DNA of 64,000 nt from Melampsora larici-populina 98AG31 (taxonomy: Eukaryota > Basidiomycota > Pucciniomycetes > Pucciniales > Melampsoraceae). Made by a program: the position numbers and the translations under genes. Each line of letters begins with the position of its first letter. Within the stretch, counting starts at the first letter, position 1. Of this stretch, positions 56,571-64,000 are shown piece after piece. The notes under the pieces were generated by a model, which ran no database searches, had not been told where the DNA came from, and saw nothing but the letters and a program-made list of their open reading frames with translations. The stretch is from positions 232,145-296,144 of the forward strand of contig NW_006768771.1 in NCBI RefSeq assembly GCF_000204055.1. The letters are read 5' to 3'.

Positions 56571-59500
56571 TCACACAAACAAATGTCCGCTGCCGCTGAG
56601 AAAGTCCGTTCCACGATTGCAGAACTGGCCGAGAGACTTAAGGAGTCTCGCGCAAGAGACGCTAGGACGGGGAAAACGGTGCAGTTCACCTACAAACAGT
56701 TGTATAAACAATTGAGTTGAATGTTTGACTGACAGAATGACACAAGCGAGATCACTTACACTCCACCATGGTAGGACCGCTTTGCAATCCCTTGCGTTGT
56801 CAGAAGCAGCCATGGGATGAGTTCCCTTCAAGTAGGAAGTGACTTTGTCACGCGCCACTTCAGGATCTTGACTTTTGAATAAATCAAATACACTTTTCAC
56901 TCCGGAGTTGCTGGAGTTTGAGGTTGCTGGATCAGATACTACTGTGATTTCATTTGCATTGGTAATTGAATTGTGCTCCTTTTTACGCTTCTTGAATTTT
57001 TCTGGAAACCGGTTTTGTGCTCGGATTGTGTAGCGATGTTCTGGTCCAAACCCTTGCTTGAAAATCTGAAGCCAAAATAAGGGATTGAGAATATCAGCCA
57101 TGGCTGTTGTATCACAGTTCAAAGCCTCATCCAGGTATTTGTCAACACGTGATTGCATTGAGGAAATCATTGGCAAAAGAGCCTCTCCCATGGAAAGCTC
57201 TTTTGCTCGGCTGTCCAGATGAGCCTTGAGTGCATAAAACTTGGCAATAACCATTGAGCCAGTGGGCCCGTTGCCCTCCATGAGCTTTGTGAGATCAAGG
57301 AAAGGCTGATGAGAAGTGGCCATCATCAGCAAAAGAGTAGATTTGGAAAATAATGTTTCAAAGTCTTACCGCGAGCTTGTTGGTCAAATCCGCAAGCATA
57401 TCCCAATTGTTGTGAGAAAAGTTGATCTTGTGGAAGTAGCCTCGGGGTTTGTTTGAACCCTTAGATTGACGCTTCTTGGCTTTGACACAGTCAAGATCCT
57501 CAGAAAGAAGCTTGCTCACAACCTAAGGATTTCAAAATGTTAGAATATGAAGCAAAGGAACTAAGCTGTTGAAATGAAGTTAGAATCCCCTGAAAGTTTG
57601 AAGGCTAACTCACCTTCCGTGCCTGAACCAATCAATTGAGGGAATCAAACTCTGCATTCCAACATGTTGCATTGTATCCAGGAGTTAACAGTAAAAGTTT
57701 CATATCCATTTATTTTGCTTTCCTTGAGAAGTACCTTCTCCAAGCGGCCGAGCAAGAGACCCGACAAGAAATGAAATTAGCCTGAAAGTACCAGAGTGTC
57801 AGTGTAGTTCATTAACAGTGTTTAGTGGCTAACAATACCCGTCCCATCAATACATTTAGACGGTTTGCCTGTTTTCTGGACTCTTGGGTATGATAAGGAT
57901 TTGTGGTGGCCTTTGGAGCTGTATCTTCAGGTGAGTCCGTTTCTTCATCAAGCTTGTCCTCCACATCTTCATCATAGTCTGGAGCAACACCTTGGAAGTC
58001 TTCTCCCTCTGAATCACCTTCTTCTTCTTCTTGTTCTTCATTGGCAAGATCAATGACTTTCGTGTTCATTTCTTCATCCTTGTCTTCTTCTGCTATGACG
58101 GGCATTTGCTTGGATATTGGAAATGCTCCTAAGAGTGATTCTCTTTGAGAATCTTGTGAAGGCGCCGTTTGACCGAGTTCCAAAAGGCCACCTTTGATAG
58201 TTGACAAAAGTTTATGAAGGAAGCACCTGGCGTAGTCGGTGGTTGGATTCCACGTGTAAGATTGATCATTGGAAGATGTTACATTGTTGGCTTCTTCCAA
58301 GTTCCGGAACTGGGTATGCATCTCTTCCGCCATCGTGATGTTGTTTGAACCTGAGTCTGTCACCTGGAAGAGCAAGTGCCGTTCAGAAATAGATTGCAAA
58401 AAACGAAAAAACAAAAGAAACAACAAATGTCAGTCTACTGTTTTGACAACATCAGAAATTGTACTCATCTTGTATTGAAGCTTATGCTTCTTCATGAAAT
58501 GAGCCAATGGTTAAGCAAGCCACTTCCGTTGTGATGCCGCACAACTAGCTTCAAAGTTAAGTGTCGGACTTGATAGTTCCAGTTCTCGTCCACGAAAGTG
58601 ACCGCAGCACCTAGGAAGGCATGGATGTTGTTTGCCGTGGTCCATCCATCATGGATGAGCGTAAACCTCCCCGTGTTACCCTTTCAAAGAAAGTATGCTC
58701 ACAAAGTCAGCATTCCAGAAGTAGTATACAAAAGCAAAACAAACAAACTCACTTGTATCTTGTTCAACACGGTGTCTGGAAAAGAGACATACATTCCTGC
58801 AGCTTCTCTGCCCACCCACGTACAGCCAAAGATCTTGATGTCCTTGCAAATGTAACGGAAAGCAAGGTGAAGAAAGTGATCCTCAATGTGGTTCCATGGT
58901 AGCGCTTGCGCCAAGATCCCCATTGTGAGTATTTGATTCAGTACTTTGTTTTTGAATGGCGTCGGTGATTTTAAATGAAAGAAATCAGCTAAATTGCGCT
59001 GGTTCTTTTTAGCTTTCTGTGCGTCAATTTCAAAACCAGAATCAATTGCGTCCTGCCGGCCTGCACACGGCTTTCAAACTTGGCCTACCGTGTATCCATC
59101 TCGGTGCTGCTTCAAGTTTGAATTGGAGTCGTAATAGATTCGAGGAGCTTTTATGCACCATAGACAAGGACAGACCAGGGGTTTCTTGGTCTTATCCTGT
59201 CAAAAGGAAACACACAAAAGATTATAAATCGACAGTTAAAAAATGTTTATCAAGAGAGGAAAGACGATTATCAATAGGGGAGAAAGTGTCATTACTTACA
59301 TCGTCCTCTGCCCATGTGGGCTCTCCTAAGTAATCTTTCACAGCATCATACTCCACAGCTTCTTCTTGATCATTTTCCAACACCTTCGCACGCTTCGCTT
59401 TTTGACAATCAGTGAGGTTGTCGTCAGAATCTTGATTCATCTTGGTATCTGAAGGTACATTGTCATCAATTTGCTGTTTGTTTAAAGATTATAATTAAAG

Positions 59501-59925
59501 ATAGGAGTGTGGCGATTTTAATGAAGATGGACATAGAAATCAATCATTGATAAATGAAGTTGATTAATGATTGATGGAAAGAAGTACTAATCATTTTAAT
59601 GGTGAGAAACTCACGTTTTGGCTGGGTCTAGTATGCATGGTGAGAAACTCACGTTTTGGCTGGGTCTAGTATGCTTCTTTGATATCAGAGGGGCTTTTCC
59701 ATTCTTCAATGGGGCCTTCAAGTTCTTGGACATTGATTCCTTCTTTTTTTGTAGTAACTTTCTTGTTTCTGGAAGGTTTTGGCAGGGAGATAGTGGTCCT
59801 GCCATTGGTGGATGGCTGGACCATTCCGGAAACGGTTTTACGAGGTGTAGGAGGTCTGCTGGAGTGTCAAAGGGGAGTGCCGATGGCCTGAGATGAAAGG
59901 GAAGGCGGGTGGTTGGATTCCTCAC
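56571..59925 (-). pseudogene. hAT transposase with BED zinc finger (multi-exon, broken)
   Basis: Reading on the minus strand: Ser/Pro/Lys-rich N-terminus (59925 down), MNQDSDDNLTDCQKAKRAKV, acidic EEAVEYDAVKDYLGEP, then a BED-type finger VCPCLWCIKAPRIYYDSNSN followed by LKQHRDGY (C-x2-C ... H) near 59200-59120. A TGA follows at 59074-59076. Then RNLADFF, ALPWNHIEDHFLHLAFRYI (58900), GRFTLIHDGWTTANNIHAFL (D-G-W catalytic Asp region, 58650), VTDSGSNNITMAEEMHTQF (58350), RCFLHKLLSTIKGGL, a very acidic insert, and the C-terminal dimerisation block SYLKGTHPMAASDNARDCKA and VLPWWS (56760). Several introns are likely. Broken by at least the TGA and unsplicable frame changes. hAT family certain; activity unlikely. 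Confidence 0.85.
59599..59674. repeat. 38-bp tandem duplication spanning a splice donor
   Basis: ATGGTGAGAAACTCACGTTT... occurs twice back to back (59599-59636, 59637-59674). On the minus strand each copy contains AAAAC|GTGAGT, the likely 5' splice site ending the transposase's first exon. Confidence 0.8.
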
Positions 59926-60375
59926 CCGGACTTGACACCACTTGGAAAAGCGATTGTCGAATTGGGTTCAAAGCAATCCGGTGTAAGGTTAATTGATTTG
60001 AGAAAAGGATGTTTGGGAAGTCGGAAGAGTATGGCCAGCATGAGGAGACACGACTGCCTTGCCATAGCTGCATGATGTCAGAGGCAAGGGGTTGGGGTTA
60101 GCAATGAGTTGGTGTGAAAAGGAGAGATGATGACAACTTCCTTACGCAGGAGGAATTCCCCCAAATGATCAGGTTGGCCCCGTTGCCCCGTTGCCCTGGT
60201 GCTTCCTGTTGCGCTGCTCGGTTTCCCACTGCAAAAACAACACAACCCGCCAGATATTAGCCCTGCTGCGGTCAACGCAGTGGGTAGTGGTTACACCCAT
60301 TGCTCAGCGCTGCATTGGCGGGTTGGTGCGCTGCGGTGTGTTGCTCAAAAACAGCAGCGCACCGGCCCAACGTTG

Positions 60376-61022
60376 CCTGAAATGAAAGAATCTGTAAGGA
60401 ATTGGATAATTTTGTTTGAAGAATGTTAAAAGAAAAGTTCAAAGAAAGAAAAAGAAGTTGGAAGAGCTACTGGTGAAAATACCGTGTTTGGAAGAGTAGG
60501 TCTTGATGCTATTCATATCCAAGCTGGAGTCACAACCATGCTATAATTGCAAGAGATGATTTATCTGGATGGGTAGAAGCAGTAACTTTAAAGAAATTAA
60601 CAGCTACATAAGTAGCCAAACTTATTACAAAAGATCAGATAATGACATATGGGTCTGTGGAATGTGTTACAGTTGATGGAGGTTCAGAATTCAAAGAAAT
60701 ATTCAGGGAAGCAGTGACTATGGCTGGATCAAAAGTGGTGAAATCAACAGCTTCCTGGCCTCAAGCAGAAGGAATGGTTGAAAGAGGACATAAGGATATT
60801 AAAGGTGCTTTAATTGAACTAAGTGATTGTAACCTGTTGGGAAGCATTTTTACCTCAAGTATTATTTGCTGATAGAATTTCCACAAAAAGAACAACTGGA
60901 ATGTCTCCTTATGAGACGATATTTAATCAAGTGCCAGTCTTGCCTACTAATTTAGAGGCTGGAACATTTTAGGTATTGCTTGGAAGTATTATAGAGGAAG
61001 TGAGTGATATTAAGAGAAATGA
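60376..61022 (+). pseudogene. pol: Gypsy G integrase core
   Basis: After the hAT insert: PEMKESVRNWIILFEEC (second half of the zinc region), VFGRVGLDAIHIQAG (catalytic D in LDAIH), DLSGWVEAVTLKKL, VECVTVDGGSEFKEIF (second D), STASWPQAEGMVERGHKDI (catalytic E), then RISTKRTTGMSPYETIFNQ. Frameshifts and stops near 60430, 60545, 60610 and 60870 break it. Coding ends around 61022; 61023-61462 is AT-rich and I find no LTR in it. Confidence 0.88.
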
Positions 61023-61462
61023 GTGAATGGGTTTGAATTGAATAACATCTCTAAAACAATGATTTTTAATGAGTAAGTCAACCCAAAAGCCAGGGAGATT
61101 CTACAGATTGGAACCACTTAATAGACACAGGAAACAAGGGACAATTTTCTTGCGGGAAAACCAATTGTATCTGACTCAGTTAATTAGCCAAAATGTATTA
61201 TTTTGGTGTTATATCTGTGTTATTTGTACACTATGGCTCAGAAACTACATTATGTGTAATTGGTCTTCCCGCAGGCAAATTTTCTCTTGTTTCCTGTGTG
61301 AAGGTATAGCCAAGCAGGCAGGGATAAATTTTGTACAAATGGTGATATATAACATACTATCCAGGTATATCATATACAGCATACATATGATTGTGTAAGG
61401 CAATAGCAGTTAGAATCATGGGGAATATGAAGGGCATAGAGTTAAGTGTTATGAAAGGGCTA

Positions 61463-61667
61463 AACAGCCAGCAAATTTACCTTGGATGTGAAAATCCGAG
61501 AGACCTCAGATCTTTACACTGAGGAAAGCTCTATCCAAGGATGCAATCTGGGGCAACGGCAATGGCCAAGTTTTGCCTTGGAGGCATTCCTCGGGTGCCC
61601 TTTTCCTTGCGAGGGGCGTCCAAGGACTTCTCTGATGTTTGTTGCTGAGGCAACTATGCAGACAGTG
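61463..61667. mobile_element. 205-bp CACTA-like MITE, copy 2 (TSD CTA)
   Basis: Homologous to 6967-7172 (shared GGGCAACGGC.A.GGCCAA.TTTTGCC and GGTGCCCTTTTCCT..CGAGGGGCGTCC.AGGACT text) with matching ends, flanked by CTA on both sides (61460-61462, 61668-61670). The first base is A instead of C. Non-coding. Confidence 0.7.
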
Positions 61668-61670
61668 CTA

Positions 61671-62270
61671 TGTTCTTTGTGGACAATCACTTGAGGTTCT
61701 CCTACTGTTGGAATGGCAATCATAAGATGGATCTGCATATGCCAGTCAGGGTAATTGATAAACCTATCTTGACGCTTAGGGACATCCTCTGTCAACGACT
61801 CTATAATAGAAAAATCAGTATAAAGTGGAAAGAGCGCAAAAGAGACACTTACCACGAAGATATAAGAGTATACATTGAGCAATAGCCAAATCAGGAACAG
61901 AGTGTTCTGAAATACTGATATCCATCCACTTAATTGTTCCAAATGCCGAGACAAATGTATGTGTAGTCAATTGTTTGGAAGGCATTGAAACATAAGTGGA
62001 ATAGTCAAGATTTGACAGCAATGAAGCATAGTCAAAAAAGAAAATTGTGATGAGTGAACGCAAAGATGTTCCGATTGGTGATATGTCTAGTCCATTCCTT
62101 TAACGGGAAAGTGTGCAAGTGTGGAGATGGGACTCATCTCCCCTTTCATGACTTATGTCATCCCAAAAAAGAGGTTCAAAAGAAACTAGGTTAATCTTTC
62201 GAAGCTCCTCAAGTTTGTCCTTCCACCTAGAATACCTGGTCTAAACCTAGACCCAATACTCTTACGTGGT
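61671..62270. other. Unassigned sequence
   Basis: Short ORFs on both strands show no family features. I see nothing that I can support. Confidence 0.3.
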
Positions 62271-62289
62271 GTGGGATGGCCCCGTAGGA

Positions 62290-62505
62290 TGGTGGTAGGA
62301 CCCTGGAATGCTCCTGCGGAGCCCCGTGACGAAAATGGTCAGGTTTTGGCCCAAAAATCGACCAATGCACGTGACCAGAATGGTCAGGTTTTGGAATTTC
62401 CATTAAAATGTACGTGACCAAAAAGGTCAGGTATGTCAAAACCTTACTGATCATGTGGCCGGTTCCGTGAACCTTTCTGGTCATGCGGAAGGTTCCATGA
62501 CAGCT
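62290..62505. repeat. Repeated hairpin motif GTGACCA-N4-GGTCA
   Basis: Four spaced units near 62328, 62370, 62411 and 62468 carry CGTGACCA/CGTGAACC, a 4-5 nt loop and GGTCA, some followed by GGTTTTGG. Each could fold into a small hairpin. Possibly a MITE or protein-binding array. The following 62506-62753 looks like the 5' UTR/promoter of the next gene. Confidence 0.6.
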
Positions 62506-62753
62506 TCAGTTTGATGCACTGGCGCAAGAGGGCACAAGTTGACAGTAGGCTGAGAAAATGCATGTGTTCTCTTGTGTATGTAGAATATGTAGAGAGGTGG
62601 TGTTGGAGTAGGTCGGAGTATTTGGAAATAGTAAAGGGTTCTAAAGAGTCTCTGAGAGCTATCTGAAGTCTCGAGAGTGTTGTCCTTTTGTTGAGTTTCT
62701 TCGCACTTCTTTGTTAAAAAAATATTTTCTTTCATATTCCCAAAGCAAACCAA

Positions 62754-64000
62754 ATGTCTTCCAAGAGTGGCAAAGACCCTAATCCCATAATCATCGACAG
62801 CGATGAAGAGGAAGATGATTGCTCAAAAAGTTATACAGAACCTGCTCAAATCACTATTGATAGCAGTGAAGAAGAGAATGATTTTGATTCAGCAACTAAA
62901 CTTGATCATCTTAGCTCTAAAAAATCCAAAACAACAGACCTGATAGCTTTATGTCCTTTATCCACGCCACAAGCTCCTTGTGATCGATGCAAGGTGGAAA
63001 AAATTGATGGAAACAAGATCTTCAATTGCCACTGTGGAGCAAAGTCGAAGACTCTCAAGCAAGGTCGAGTTGAAAAGGCTGTCAATCACTGGACCACTGG
63101 TTAGTGTATACTGTTTGATTAGGTTGGATCTCAAACTTTTTTAACTGACATGTTGATGCCGGTGAATACAGCAGGCTGTGTCGATAAGACCAGAAAGCTA
63201 GAGGTCACCACGAAGTTGACAGACTTTTTCGAAAGACCAGCAGATTCTTCGTCAAATACTAGACCTAAAGCGCATATCAAGGAAGTGCCATGTTCTGGAC
63301 TCACTGACAAAACCTGGTTACACCCATCTCAAACTTACTCGATTGCACACTTCATGGAGAAGACATGTTCAATCTATTGAGGAACCTTGCAACACAAGTT
63401 TTGCACTCAGCTCTTTGGCCCGGATGCAAAGGAAAGCAACTTGACAACCGAAAAAAAGGCCAAACTTTTGACGACTCTCGATTCTCAAGCAACCTGGGAA
63501 GTCAAGCGACATGCTAATCGTAGTGCGATATATTCTAAGTCATGTATGAAAACTATACCAGTCAGACATATCCGAATCAACGAGGATATTGTTTGTGATT
63601 CCTGTCAGAAGATCAAGCATGAAAGAAGTTTAATACGGGCAATCAATTCAGAATATGCAAAGGATGAAACTGTTAAATATATCCCCAAGACCTTGATGGC
63701 AGCTGATGCGTTTCACGCCACATTAATGAAGCACAAAGAGCTTCAGATCCTTCAGAAATCACTTGAATCCTCCTCTCGCGGCAATTGGGGTGATTTTATG
63801 AACCATCTAGCGATCTCAGCACGAAACGGTCTCCTTCAAAACCATGGAGCTTTTTGTGGTTTAATCAAAGCGGTTGCTATCAAAGCTGAGCAAGAATCCG
63901 AAGGAAAATCCACTCAAGGTATGCGAATCGACTCCTGTCTAGACAATTGCCTCACGACTCTTGGTGCCATGAGCAGCAGTGCTCTTTCTCTCTTCAACGA
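62754..64000 (+). pseudogene. Cysteine-cluster protein gene, 5' part, one stop, runs off the window
   Basis: Exon 1 62754-63099, intron GTTAGT...ACAG (72 bp), exon 2 from 63172 to beyond 64000. The N-terminus is acidic and Ser-rich (PNPIIIDSDEEEDD, ITIDSSEEEND, a SUMO-interaction-like pattern). Next is a metal-binding-like cluster APCDRCKVEK...FNCHCGAKSKTLKQGRVEKA, then across the intron CVDKTRKLEVTTKLTDFFERP. Then GLTDKTWLHPSQTYSIAHFM, TGA at 63378-63380 (CSIY-stop-GTLQH), and a long open stretch (FCTQLFGPDAKES, DSQATWEVKRHANRSAIYSK, CDSCQKIKHERS, LIKAVAIKAEQESEGKSTQG). It resembles repeat-associated multi-copy proteins of basidiomycetes; a transposase relationship is my inference, no catalytic triad is in view. 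Confidence 0.6.

Larger units (their letters stand above)
55556..60367. mobile_element. 4.8-kb hAT transposon with BED-finger transposase
   Basis: Flanked by an 8-bp duplication with one mismatch: CAACATTG (55548-55555) and CAACGTTG (60368-60375). The ends are short imperfect inverted repeats (GGCTGCTGCG / GGCCGGTGCG) followed by GC-rich subterminal repeats (GCTGCGTTGC, AACGCAGTGGG) on both sides. Removing it plus one 8-mer rejoins the gypsy integrase finger (FWWPETTL|PEMKESV). Contains a minus-strand hAT transposase and a nested TA-flanked MITE. Confidence 0.88.
30530..61022 (+). mobile_element. Ty3/gypsy element G, split by CACTA, copia C and hAT insertions
   Basis: One AT-rich gypsy element in four pieces: 30530-32382 (LTR end, primer site, gag N-terminus), 45053-48843 (gag C-terminus, protease, RT, start of RNase H), 54969-55555 (rest of RNase H, integrase zinc region) and 60368-61022 (integrase core). 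At each break the coding frame joins in sense across the insert with a TSD: AAA, ATTGA, and CAACATTG/CAACGTTG. Order PR-RT-RNaseH-INT is that of Ty3/gypsy. Many frameshifts and stops make it long dead. The 3' LTR is not identifiable. Confidence 0.9.

Noticed and set aside
56455..56720. Plus-strand ORF pair
   Set aside because: Shadow of the minus-strand hAT C-terminal dimerisation region.

Overview
The window looks like a slice of a transposon-packed basidiomycete nuclear genome, most likely a rust fungus (Pucciniales). That assignment is inference, from short GT-AG introns of about 55-95 bp, AT-rich spacers, Tnp2-type (CACTA) transposases, BED-finger hAT and TCG-context C-to-T decay. I found no intact ordinary host gene. 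Nearly everything is transposable element, much of it nested, and the nesting can be proved from target-site duplications (TSDs) plus reading frames that rejoin when an insert is removed.

Layout. 1-5.6 kb: decayed copia and Tnp2 remnants hit by two members of a fold-back family; the second (4285-5354, TSD TAA) splits the Tnp2 frame. 5.6-8.4 kb: pyrimidine-rich and featureless sequence plus a 206-bp CACTA-like MITE. 8.4-25.4 kb: minus-strand copia B. One of its LTRs contains the whole of copia A (8669-14661, TSD ACAGG, itself carrying a 300-bp CACTA MITE). Its other LTR contains a 5.0-kb Tc1-type element (20045-25052) with a DD34E transposase and a second multi-exon gene of unknown function. 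27.3-29.0 kb: a Pack-MULE-like element (9-bp TSD) holding a fragment of the splicing-factor gene CWC22 and a piece of copia gag.

30.5-61.0 kb: one degenerate Ty3/gypsy element spread over 30 kb by three insertions. These are a 12.67-kb CACTA-type transposon (32383-45052, TSD AAA), copia C (48844-54968, TSD ATTGA) and a 4.8-kb hAT element (55556-60367, near-perfect 8-bp TSD). The hAT element carries a TA-flanked MITE with two tRNA-like promoters facing each other. 61.0-64.0 kb: another CACTA-like MITE, a hairpin-repeat region, and the 5' part of a gene for a cysteine-cluster protein that runs off the edge.

The most unusual system is the 12.67-kb CACTA transposon. Besides a multi-exon Tnp2 transposase with a GC-AG intron it carries at least three further genes: two clear paralogues and a third protein sharing an F-D-W-E-A core, none of which I can assign to a known family. 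Its terminal repeats contain a perfect 14-bp palindrome, also present (mutated) in the 300-bp MITE inside copia A, so the family has non-autonomous derivatives. A second theme is decay: at least ten genes are broken by TGA where an arginine CGA codon is expected, mostly after a T; all three differences between the copia A LTRs are TCG/TTG; and the catalytic Asp of copia B reverse transcriptase is lost by the same type of change.
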